From Paenibacillus kyungheensis (GTDB lineage Bacteria; Bacillota; Bacilli; Paenibacillales; Paenibacillaceae): a stretch of DNA of 64,000 nt. Positions 52,198 to 60,699 of the stretch are shown here, piece by piece; within the stretch, counting starts at the first letter, position 1, and each line of letters opens with the position of its first letter. The stretch lies in contig NZ_CP117416.1 of NCBI RefSeq assembly GCF_028606985.1, forward strand, positions 1,154,001-1,218,000, written 5' to 3'. The notes below the pieces were generated by a model that saw only the letters and a list, made by a program, of their open reading frames with translations, was not told the DNA's origin and made no database searches. The translations under genes and the position numbers were made by a program.

Positions 52198-53541
52198 ATG
52201 AATATTACACCTAATGCGAGTTACTCTTCGACGGCTAGCCAGAATTCATACTACTCCTCACTCTCTGGTGATTCTAATAAATCGACAACAACTAATGGAA
52301 AAAATGCAGTATCTACTAATCCTGCTTCACCTACTGATAACAATCGAACTGACAAAACACCAGCCGAACAAAAAATAGAAAGCAATAAAGAATACAAAAA
52401 AGAACTGCAAAAAAAGGAAACAAGAGATAAAGAACTGGATGAACTTTTTGATAATCAACAGCAACGTAAAGAAGAAATAAATAAGCAAGTACATGAGACA
52501 TTAACAAACAATGGATTTTATCAACTTGGTGCACAAAATGGGATAGCGCTTACGAAAGAAAATATGGATGAAACGATGAAGAGTTTGTTTAACAAAGGGT
52601 TTCAAGTGGATTCCAATGAGGAAAAAATGACGCTGACTTCCAAAGTACATCAGATGAAAATGGAAATTAGCAAAAATGCATATGATAAATATGTAGAAGC
52701 TGTCTATGGACAATTGAATCCTGTATCAGATCAGATTTCCAAACCAAAAACTGATCCATCTATGATCAAAACAGGTGTATATTCACCGCCAGCTTCTATG
52801 GTGAAGCCGATATTGACTACAGTAGGTACAGCTACAGGTTCGATCCCTTCAACAGTCAATCCATCTGTACTAGGATCTGAAGTAACTAAGCCAGCACCAG
52901 AGCCAGTAGCGACAACGCCGACACCAACACCAGTACCAACAAGTACACCAGCACCAGAGCCAGTAGCAACAACGCCGACACCGACACCAGCACCAACAAG
53001 TACACCAGCACCAGAGCCAGTAGCGACAACGCCGACACCAACACCAGCACCAACAAGTACGCCAGCACCAGAGCCGGTAGCAACAACGCCGACACCGACA
53101 CCAGTACAAACAAGTACGCCAGCACCAGAGCCAGTAGCGACAACGCCGACACCAACACCAACACCAGTACCAACACCAGTACCAACAAGTACACCTACAC
53201 CAGCACCATCCACAACAAACACGATTAGTACACCGGTGAGCACTACAACAAATTCAACTACTAACAATACAACAACCAGTTCTACTTCAGTTAATATTCC
53301 GGTCACTGTTCCTAACGTTATTACCGTAAGCACATCTATTCCGGTATCATCCACTTCTACACCAACATCAACAACGTCAGCACCTTTAGTATCAGTGACA
53401 AGTCCGTTGTTAACGCCGAAATCTACATCTACTGTTGTTCCAACAACTACAACAGCAACAGCGCCAACAACGACTACCGCTCCGACTACAACTTCTACAA
53501 CAAGTACATCTACTAAAAATGTACTTGGACTTTTGAAGTAA
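52198..53541 (+). CDS. Unknown protein with coiled-coil core and Pro/Thr-repeat tail, paralogue 2
   Basis: A 447-residue protein with GAAGGAG upstream of ATG 52198, and no signal peptide. The start (MNITPNASYSSTASQNSYYS) and charged core (YKKELQKKETRDKELDELFD, KGFQVDSNEEKMTLTSKVHQ, MKMEISKNAYDKYVEAVYGQ) align well with paralogue 1. The tail differs: five tandem copies of a 19-residue Pro/Thr-rich unit (PAPEPVATTPTPTPVPTST), then a long Thr/Ser stretch, ending KNVLGLLK. The conserved core and freely varying tails suggest the tail acts as a flexible, possibly glycosylated, spacer. Family and function unknown. Confidence 0.7.
   Translation: MNITPNASYSSTASQNSYYSSLSGDSNKSTTTNGKNAVSTNPASPTDNNRTDKTPAEQKIESNKEYKKELQKKETRDKELDELFDNQQQRKEEINKQVHETLTNNGFYQLGAQNGIALTKENMDETMKSLFNKGFQVDSNEEKMTLTSKVHQMKMEISKNAYDKYVEAVYGQLNPVSDQISKPKTDPSMIKTGVYSPPASMVKPILTTVGTATGSIPSTVNPSVLGSEVTKPAPEPVATTPTPTPVPTSTPAPEPVATTPTPTPAPTSTPAPEPVATTPTPTPAPTSTPAPEPVATTPTPTPVQTSTPAPEPVATTPTPTPTPVPTPVPTSTPTPAPSTTNTISTPVSTTTNSTTNNTTTSSTSVNIPVTVPNVITVSTSIPVSSTSTPTSTTSAPLVSVTSPLLTPKSTSTVVPTTTTATAPTTTTAPTTTSTTSTSTKNVLGLLK
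52891..53200 (+). repeat. 57-bp in-frame tandem repeat
   Basis: Four units of exactly 57 bases begin CCAGCACCAGAGCCAGTAGC or a near variant at 52891, 52948, 53005 and 53062. A fifth, extended unit begins at 53119. Units differ mainly by synonymous or Val/Ala changes. The repeat is in frame with the paralogue 2 gene. Confidence 0.92.
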
Positions 53542-53566
53542 TAGGTATTATATGATAGAACGATGT

Positions 53567-53645
53567 GAAAATCCCTTTGATGCATACTGGATTAGGTCAA
53601 TATCGACCATCATCCTGTAGGAGTATGCACCAAAGGGATTTTTTG
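53567..53645. terminator. Bidirectional long terminator between convergent genes
   Basis: AAAATCCCTTTG..TGCATACT pairs with AGTATGCA..CAAAGGGATTTT, enclosing an inner GGTC/GACC hairpin. T-runs are present on both strands. Confidence 0.85.
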
Positions 53646-53647
53646 TT

Positions 53648-55453
53648 CTATGCTTGAATAACGTGTTGATTGGATTGCCTAGCATGAAGATATAACTTGG
53701 CATACGTACCATGATGAGCAATTAACTGAGCATGAGTACCTTGTTCTATAATCTCACCATGTTCCATAACCAGAATACGATCTGCATGCATAATGGTCGA
53801 GAGACGATGAGCGATCACAATCGTTGTACGTCCTTCGGATACCGTATCAAGAGCTTGTTGCACCAGTTGTTCGGTATGCGAATCCAGATTAGCGGTAGCT
53901 TCATCAAGTATTAATACTTTAGGGCGGAAGACGACGATACGGGCAAATGAAATCAATTGACGTTCACCCGCAGACAATCCACTTCCTCGCTCTGATAGAC
54001 AAGTATCGTATTTTTGCGGTAAGCGTGTAATCATCTCATGGGCACCTACAAATCGGCAAGCTTCGATGACTTGCTCATCAGTGATGTTCGGCTGGAACAT
54101 TCGTACATTGTCGATAATCGAACCGGAAAATAAAAAAGGTTCTTGCTGAATCAGTCCTACTATACGATGCAGTGTTTCTTGGGGCATCTGTCGCAGATCA
54201 ATATCATCAATAGCGACAGAACCTTGACCGACATCATAGAAACGATTGAGTAGAGCAATCAATGTACTTTTGCCTGCTCCGGTTGTACCTACTACACCAA
54301 TCATTTCACCAGGTTCAATATGCAGATCCAGATGCGGAATCACTGTCTGATCTGGATTATATCCGAATGAAATATGGTTAAAGTCTACTTTTCCTTTTAC
54401 TTTGTCTAGATCCACCGTTACGGCTTGATTAGGTGTTGGATCTTGAATCTCTGGTTGGAGTTTGAGAATACGCCAGATTCGATCCATAGAGACAGTGGTA
54501 GATTGAAATGTATTCCATTGCATCGTAATCTGATTAATCGGTTGAAAAAATTGACGGATATAACTGATAAAAGCATACAATACACCAACTTCAATCTGTT
54601 TGTTAAATACAGCTACGCCTCCAAGCCAGACCATCAAGACCAGAGCAATATTGCCTAAAATATCAAAAGTACGATTGAAAAATACATTCGATTTTAATTG
54701 CTCGACATTGGCTTGCCAGTAATCGGCATTGTATTCATTGAATCGTTTTTTCTGTTCTTGTTCCTGATGGAAAATCTGTATTAAGCCCATACCGGATAAG
54801 TTCTCTGCTGTAAATCCAACTAACTTGGATAAGCGACTGCGTGTATACTGATAGACCTGTCGCAATTTACCACGAAATAAAATGGCTAGTGTAGCAATAA
54901 CAGGTAAAGTGATCATCGAATACCACGCTAATGTAGTATCCAGACGGAACATAAAGTAAATAATAAACACAAGCATCATACCATCACGAATCAGACTTAA
55001 TAATACCTGTGTAAAAAATTGGCTGATCGTTTCAGTATCACTGGATACATTTGTTACCAATCCGCCATTGCTAGAGCGATCAAAAAAGCTCATCGGTAGC
55101 TTGGTAATATGAGCGAATAGATCATTACGAATACTGGCGACAATATGTTGACCGACATATTGCAACAGATTGCTTTGTAGATAAGAGAACAGAAAGCTGA
55201 CTACGGCTAACCCTAGATAAATAGCCGCCATTCCTGTTAAAAAAGGCAATCCATTTTGTCCGGCAGCAATATGATCATCAATCACAATTTTAACCAGATA
55301 CGGCTGTAATAGATCCGCAGCGATAGCAAGCATCGTTGCAAAGAAAATACCGACAAATGTCCAACGATGAGGACGAGCATAAGCTAAGATTGCACGCAAT
55401 GCTTCGTAGCGGATAGGCGTACTGGATTTGGTAGTCGATGATAGTTTGCTCAT
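53648..55453 (-). CDS. ABC exporter half-transporter with canonical Walker B Glu (YfiC-like)
   Basis: A 601-residue protein: six-helix exporter membrane domain (about residues 1-320), then a cassette with Walker A GTTGAGKSTL, an unusual signature LSAGERQ in place of LSGGQ, and Walker B VLILDEATANLD with the catalytic Glu. The start overlaps the upstream partner's stop (ATGA). The two proteins have the sizes of the Bacillus YfiB/YfiC pair, so they should form one heterodimeric exporter. Related systems export drugs or lipids-like compounds; the substrate here is unknown. Confidence 0.9.
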   Translation of the reverse strand: MSKLSSTTKSSTPIRYEALRAILAYARPHRWTFVGIFFATMLAIAADLLQPYLVKIVIDDHIAAGQNGLPFLTGMAAIYLGLAVVSFLFSYLQSNLLQYVGQHIVASIRNDLFAHITKLPMSFFDRSSNGGLVTNVSSDTETISQFFTQVLLSLIRDGMMLVFIIYFMFRLDTTLAWYSMITLPVIATLAILFRGKLRQVYQYTRSRLSKLVGFTAENLSGMGLIQIFHQEQEQKKRFNEYNADYWQANVEQLKSNVFFNRTFDILGNIALVLMVWLGGVAVFNKQIEVGVLYAFISYIRQFFQPINQITMQWNTFQSTTVSMDRIWRILKLQPEIQDPTPNQAVTVDLDKVKGKVDFNHISFGYNPDQTVIPHLDLHIEPGEMIGVVGTTGAGKSTLIALLNRFYDVGQGSVAIDDIDLRQMPQETLHRIVGLIQQEPFLFSGSIIDNVRMFQPNITDEQVIEACRFVGAHEMITRLPQKYDTCLSERGSGLSAGERQLISFARIVVFRPKVLILDEATANLDSHTEQLVQQALDTVSEGRTTIVIAHRLSTIMHADRILVMEHGEIIEQGTHAQLIAHHGTYAKLYLHARQSNQHVIQA

Positions 55454-57189
55454 GCGCGCAACCCTTCTTCCTGTAATTGATACAAGGATGAATAGATGCC
55501 TTGTTGTTGCAACAATTGTTGATGGGTTCCTTGTTGTACGATCGTACCTTCGTCCAGCACAATAATGAGATCAGCATGTTTTACTGCACTGATCCTATGC
55601 GAAATAATTAAGTTCGTATAATTATTCCGTTCACGAATCAGGTTATTTAGTATTCCTGTCTCGGTGACTGCATCGACAGCGCTCATACTATCGTCCAGAA
55701 TCAAGATGGGCCCTTTTTTCACCAATCCACGTGCAAGACTGGTACGCTGACGTTGACCACCGGATAGAGTGATACCACGCTCACCTAATTTGGTATCGAA
55801 TCCTTCTGGAAAATTAGAAATAGGATCATAGATCATCGCCTGACGTGCATGATCTTCTACTTTTTCAAGCGGTGTATCCCGATCACTAAAAGCAATATTG
55901 TCACGAATCGTCGTGCTAAATAAAAATCCATCTTGAGGCACATAAGCGATACGTGAGCGTAGACTTTGCAATGAGATCTGACGAATATCTGTACCGCCTA
56001 ACCAGACTGTATTTTCAGGTGGATCATATAGACGGAGTAACAGCTTCACCAACGTGCTTTTGCCAGAACCTGTTTTACCAACGATTCCCACAGTTTGTCC
56101 GGCTTCAATATGCAGATTAATATCAGACAGCGCGTAACGCTCACTGCCAGGGTAAGCAAATGATAAATGTTTTATTTTGAGATCAGGTGTTGAAGCTAAC
56201 GGTTGTGCATTAGGATGATCTTCGATATCTGGCTTTTCAGCAAGTAAACGATTCACGCGATCCAGCGAAGCCCCTGAACGTTGCATCATATTGATCACGT
56301 TACCAATTTGCTGTAGAGGGCCTGACATAATTCGCAAGTACAACGTTAATGCGATAAAATTACCGATCGTAATCGTACCTTGAATCGTTAAGTATCCTCC
56401 ATATAATAGCGAAATTACAAGCGATAATGCGCCTAGAAATGGAACAGCCGCTTGAAATAAAGAGGACATGCGAACAAGGTGTAACTGGTTATCACGAATA
56501 TGATTGACTGTTGTTCCAAAACGCTGACGTGCTGTAGGCTCAATCGCAAATGTCTTAGTCACTCGAATACCACTCAATTGTTCTTCTGCTGACTCAGTCA
56601 TAACGGCTAATGATTCCTGTACATTTTGCGAACGTTTGCGGATTCGTGGCCCAAAGTAAATAACTAGAAAAGGAATCCCTACCATCGGAATAACACTTAC
56701 CAGTATCAAATACAATGGAATATGACTGAGTAACATCATTACAATACACGATAAAAACAAAAAAATAGCATTGGTGGTCATCGTGACCCCATTTGAAATC
56801 GATTCACGAACAGAATTGACATCATTGGTCATCGAACTTAGTAATTTACCTGTTCCTTGCTTGGAGAAGTAATATTCACTGAGTGTGGAGAACTTGCTAA
56901 AAAGACTTTGACGTATTTCAAATTCGAACTTGCGTCCTAATCGCATGACTGTGAATTGCCCTGCACCGAAAAAGAGATTATACATAATCCCTATCACAGC
57001 CAGAATTACGCTATATTCAATAATCATTTGATATTGTATTCCACCATTCAGCAGAGCATCTGTAAATTGTCCCAGTACACGGGGGATAGCAGCTTGCCCG
57101 ATATTAGACAGAATGATCAAACTGACAGCGAGTAAATAATATCGCCAATGCTTTTGGACATAATCAGTTAGAATACTCCGATCTTTCAT
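55450..57189 (-). CDS. ABC exporter half-transporter with degenerate Walker B (YfiB-like)
   Basis: A 579-residue partner of the downstream exporter gene. Its membrane domain is at about residues 15-300. The cassette has Walker A GKTGSGKSTL, a canonical signature LSGGQRQRTS and Walker B ILILDDSMSAVD, in which Asp stands where the catalytic Glu is expected. Such a non-catalytic site in one half, with the altered signature in the other, is the rule in heterodimeric exporters. GAAGGAA precedes ATG 57189. Confidence 0.9.
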   Translation of the reverse strand: MKDRSILTDYVQKHWRYYLLAVSLIILSNIGQAAIPRVLGQFTDALLNGGIQYQMIIEYSVILAVIGIMYNLFFGAGQFTVMRLGRKFEFEIRQSLFSKFSTLSEYYFSKQGTGKLLSSMTNDVNSVRESISNGVTMTTNAIFLFLSCIVMMLLSHIPLYLILVSVIPMVGIPFLVIYFGPRIRKRSQNVQESLAVMTESAEEQLSGIRVTKTFAIEPTARQRFGTTVNHIRDNQLHLVRMSSLFQAAVPFLGALSLVISLLYGGYLTIQGTITIGNFIALTLYLRIMSGPLQQIGNVINMMQRSGASLDRVNRLLAEKPDIEDHPNAQPLASTPDLKIKHLSFAYPGSERYALSDINLHIEAGQTVGIVGKTGSGKSTLVKLLLRLYDPPENTVWLGGTDIRQISLQSLRSRIAYVPQDGFLFSTTIRDNIAFSDRDTPLEKVEDHARQAMIYDPISNFPEGFDTKLGERGITLSGGQRQRTSLARGLVKKGPILILDDSMSAVDAVTETGILNNLIRERNNYTNLIISHRISAVKHADLIIVLDEGTIVQQGTHQQLLQQQGIYSSLYQLQEEGLRA

Positions 57190-57258
57190 ATTTATATGTT
57201 CCTTCTTTCTTAAACGGTATATCTTTTTACAACCCTTGAATTCCGATTGTTAAACAGT

Positions 57259-58377
57259 TCAGATAAAATATAATCCATACATATAAGGTAAAGGAACAGT
57301 CGGGAATGAAAAATCTAGACGGTCTGCAAGCTTAGCATCAGGATCGAATAAAAGCGTATATAATTCCGAAGCATCTTTCAGTGGATACGAACCAGATGGT
57401 GTATGTAGCACGTAATCCTCTTCTAATTGGAACTTTATATCATAAGAAGCTAGAAACGCCTTTACACCTGTTTGTTCTAATAAAAGCTGATCGTCCAATA
57501 CAAGTAAAGTACCGCTATTTGGTTCGATCGTTACAGGAACGTCTTCTTCAAGCAGTAAATCGCTCAGCGCTTTATCTTGCCATGGAATACGTACAGTAAG
57601 TGAAGACAGGGCATAATGAGTCATAGCCTCTACACATAAATGCTGAATAACCTCAGAATCACCACCGTACTCAATAACACTACCGATTGGCTCAGCAGAC
57701 GAATCTTCAGCGTATGGTATAGAAAGGGCTACAAATCCGACCACTTGATGATCGGCATTTTCGGCTACTATAATCTGTTGTTGCTGTTTGTTGATATTAG
57801 CGATGGGTTGAGAAGCGATAAATTGTTGAAGATCTCCAAGTCCCCACTGAATATGAGCATATTGATTTTGGATATGATGAGCTATAGCAAAAATATCCTG
57901 TGGTAATAGATCCCGATATGTGAGATGTGTATTGTCATCATGTAATGTTTTGGCGATATCTGAAGATAATTTAAACGTACTGACTTGTCCAAAAGGTACA
58001 CTGCCTGCGCGTGTATATAATGAACGATCTCCTGAAATAAATAACACAGAAGCTCCTGCTGAACGTGCATGTTGTCTACATAATTCTAATAGCTGTCCTG
58101 CCAATCCTTGTCCCCGATAATCAGGATGTGTACATACTGCGCCGATTGAATACGCTGATATAGTAAATGTGCCTGATTGAACTTGTACCGGAACCATTCC
58201 CATAAAAGAAACCAGTGTACCTTCCGGTGTAAAAGCACCGTACGAATGACTAATACCTGCTTGAAAAAGAGCGGGAAAAGAAGATTCCATATATCGATCC
58301 CCATCTGCGCAAAATACATCTTCGGCTAATAAAGCAGCTTGTTTCAATTCATCGGTAAGCACACGTCTAATTTGCAT
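57259..58377 (-). CDS. GNAT-family N-acetyltransferase, Eis-like architecture
   Basis: ATG at 58377 lies after AGGAGGACTACAT; a longer frame upstream is not supported. The 372-residue protein has a GNAT domain at its N-terminus (ISAYSIGAVCTHPDYRGQGL, acetyl-CoA loop RGQGLAG near residue 100) and a long C-terminal part, possibly a second GNAT-like fold plus a sterol-carrier-like end as in Eis-type enzymes. The family acetylates amines such as aminoglycosides or peptides; substrate unknown. It lies 70 bases before the exporter pair in the same direction, so they may share a transcript. Confidence 0.82.
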   Translation of the reverse strand: MQIRRVLTDELKQAALLAEDVFCADGDRYMESSFPALFQAGISHSYGAFTPEGTLVSFMGMVPVQVQSGTFTISAYSIGAVCTHPDYRGQGLAGQLLELCRQHARSAGASVLFISGDRSLYTRAGSVPFGQVSTFKLSSDIAKTLHDDNTHLTYRDLLPQDIFAIAHHIQNQYAHIQWGLGDLQQFIASQPIANINKQQQQIIVAENADHQVVGFVALSIPYAEDSSAEPIGSVIEYGGDSEVIQHLCVEAMTHYALSSLTVRIPWQDKALSDLLLEEDVPVTIEPNSGTLLVLDDQLLLEQTGVKAFLASYDIKFQLEEDYVLHTPSGSYPLKDASELYTLLFDPDAKLADRLDFSFPTVPLPYMYGLYFI

Positions 58378-58516
58378 ATGTAGTCCTCCTATTGAGAATA
58401 ATAAAGTCAAATGTAAAATCATCTGCAACCTATCAAGTATCGTTGAATAGTTCTAGCATACATTAGTTATAGAGCAAATACGATGGTTCATAAGGGCAAG
58501 ATTAGATGTATATATG

Positions 58517-58553
58517 CAAAAATCTCTAAACCTGAATGTATCAGATTTAGAGA
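58517..58553 (-). terminator. Terminator of the nasB-nasC operon
   Basis: On the minus strand TCTCTAAATCTGA pairs with TCAGGTTTAGAGA around five bases, followed by five T residues, just after the nasC stop. Confidence 0.87.
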
Positions 58554-58563
58554 AGGTTAGCGT

Positions 58564-60699
58564 TTATAGATAATGTAGTGAAGCAGAAGAAGTTGTTGCT
58601 AATGACGAGTGCATCGTCGCAGGTTGAATACGTACAGCAGATACTTTGAAGCCGGGCATTTTACAATAAGCATCCAGTGTAGGATCAGTAGCTTGATTTA
58701 CATTTTGCTCACCGCCCCAATGCATCGGGACAAATATCGTATCGGTACGAATATGATCTTTGATCCTACAACGAATCGTAAATGAACCGCGAGCAGAAGT
58801 GACTTCGACCCAATCGTTATCTTCAATATGATACTGCTTAGCAGTCTGAGAATGAATTTCCATAAAGTTCTCTGGTTCACGAGCAGTAAGTGTAGCACTG
58901 CGACGAGTCTGTACACCTGTTAAATAATGAGCAAGCACACGCCCATTGGTCATAATCAGTGGATAAGCAGAAGAAATGGTATCTTTGATCGCTACATTTG
59001 TAATGGAAGTAAATACCGCACGACCATCAGGATGGGCGAAAGATTGTTCAAACATCGTCGGCACACCCGTATGATCGATAGATGGACAAGGCCAGTAGAT
59101 GCCTTCTTCGTTGCGTAGACGATCATACGTAATCCCATAATAATCGGCTAATCCGCCGCGACTGGCGATCCGCAGTTCGTTGAAAATATCTTCTGCCTGT
59201 GCAAAATCAAATCCAGTTTTTTTGCCAAGAGCTTGTGCTAATTCACATAGAATCTGCCAATCGTGTTTACTTTCATATGGAATCGGACGGGCTGCTTCTC
59301 GCAATAATACTCGGCCTTCCAGATTGGTCAATGTGCCTGTATTTTCTAAATAAGCTGTGACTGGCAGAACAACATCAGCTAATTGCGCGGTCTCGGACAA
59401 AAATAGATCTGCAACAATAAGCATGTCTAACTTTTCCAATCCGGCACGCACTAGAGGGATATTTGGATTGGATACGACAGGATTAGAACCCATAACGAAT
59501 AACGTGGAGATTTGTTGTTGATCAATCAGTTCCATCATTTCATAAGCAGACACGCCTTTATCTGGTAAATCTTCGGGATCGATATTCCAGATCGAAGAGA
59601 TATACGCACGATCTGCTAGATTTTCGATTGAGCGATAGCCGGGTAATTGATCTGCTTTTTGCCCGTGTTCGCGTCCACCTTGTCCGTTGCCCTGTCCGGT
59701 TACTGCTCCATATCCACAACCGGCTCTGCCAATTTTACCAGTAGCTAATACCAGATTAAGAAAATAGCGTACAGCCAAATGTCCATCGGTCTGCTGTTCA
59801 ACGCCACGAGCAGTAAAAATAATACCTGTACTTGCCTGACTGTACACCTGAGCGGCTTGATAGATTAATTCAACAGGAATACCACAGATAACGGCTGATT
59901 GTTCGATACCGATATCATGAACAAGCTCAGCTAATTGCTCGTATCCATTGGTTCGTTGCTCAATAAAGTCGTGATCGATCCAATCTTGATCTAACATAAT
60001 CTTGAGCATCGTATTGGCTAACAAAGCATCGGTGCCCGGACGAATCTGTAAATGAATATCTGCGATTGCCGCAGTAGCGGTAACTCTAGGATCAATGACT
60101 ATGATCTGAGCGCCATTTTGTTTGGCTTGATTCAAATAAGGCATCAATGTAGGCTGACATTCTGCAATATTAGTGCCAGCCAGAATAATACATTTAGCTA
60201 ATGGAATATCAGATAACTGACAGGTGAGTCCGCGATCAATTCCGAATGTTTTACTTCCAGCAGAAGCCGCGGCTGACATACAAAAGCGTCCATTATAATC
60301 AATATACTTGGTACCGATAGCGACTCGTGCAAATTTGCCCAATAAATAAGCGGTCTCATTTGTTAGCGAACCGCCGCCATAGATACCAATAGAGTCACGC
60401 CCTGATTGATCAATAGATTGTTGTAGATGTTCTGCGATATAATCGGTAACTTCTTGCCAAGAAGCACGTACAAGCTTTCCGTGACGACGAAGTAAAGGAT
60501 ATTTCAAGCGTTCGCGGTTAAACACATGTTGATGAGCGTTCATACCTTTGATACATAGACGACCTTGTGAAGCTGCATTTGGTGTACCTTCTGCCTGATA
60601 AGTCACGAGAGGTAGAGTAGGGTGCAACGTTGAAGATTCAGAAGAATGAAGAGTGATTTTACATTGTACGCTGCAAAAAGGACATTGCGTCTGCATCAT
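58564..60699 (-). CDS. nasC: Assimilatory nitrate reductase, catalytic subunit
   Basis: ATG at 60699 lies eight bases after AAAGGAGG; the longer frame is rejected. The 711-residue protein is nearly the same length as Bacillus NasC. An N-terminal 4Fe-4S site uses Cys 6, Cys 9, Cys 13 and Cys 49 (CPFCSVQC and GRLCIKG). Molybdopterin oxidoreductase signatures follow (YIDYNGRFCMSAAASAG, IILAGTNIAECQP, LFVMGSNPVVSNPN, PLIMTNGRVLAHYLTGVQTR). It reduces nitrate to nitrite in the cytoplasm with a Mo-bis-MGD centre. A formate-dehydrogenase-like activity is the main alternative, but the nasB and nitrate-transporter neighbours argue against it. It overlaps nasB by 41 bases. Confidence 0.88.
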   Translation of the reverse strand: MMQTQCPFCSVQCKITLHSSESSTLHPTLPLVTYQAEGTPNAASQGRLCIKGMNAHQHVFNRERLKYPLLRRHGKLVRASWQEVTDYIAEHLQQSIDQSGRDSIGIYGGGSLTNETAYLLGKFARVAIGTKYIDYNGRFCMSAAASAGSKTFGIDRGLTCQLSDIPLAKCIILAGTNIAECQPTLMPYLNQAKQNGAQIIVIDPRVTATAAIADIHLQIRPGTDALLANTMLKIMLDQDWIDHDFIEQRTNGYEQLAELVHDIGIEQSAVICGIPVELIYQAAQVYSQASTGIIFTARGVEQQTDGHLAVRYFLNLVLATGKIGRAGCGYGAVTGQGNGQGGREHGQKADQLPGYRSIENLADRAYISSIWNIDPEDLPDKGVSAYEMMELIDQQQISTLFVMGSNPVVSNPNIPLVRAGLEKLDMLIVADLFLSETAQLADVVLPVTAYLENTGTLTNLEGRVLLREAARPIPYESKHDWQILCELAQALGKKTGFDFAQAEDIFNELRIASRGGLADYYGITYDRLRNEEGIYWPCPSIDHTGVPTMFEQSFAHPDGRAVFTSITNVAIKDTISSAYPLIMTNGRVLAHYLTGVQTRRSATLTAREPENFMEIHSQTAKQYHIEDNDWVEVTSARGSFTIRCRIKDHIRTDTIFVPMHWGGEQNVNQATDPTLDAYCKMPGFKVSAVRIQPATMHSSLATTSSASLHYL

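Noticed and set aside
52731-53585. Long antisense frame (284 residues, rich in Val and Gly) opposite the Pro/Thr-repeat gene
   Set aside because: It is the mirror of the 57-bp repeat; the sense gene has a ribosome site and a paralogue, the antisense frame has neither.
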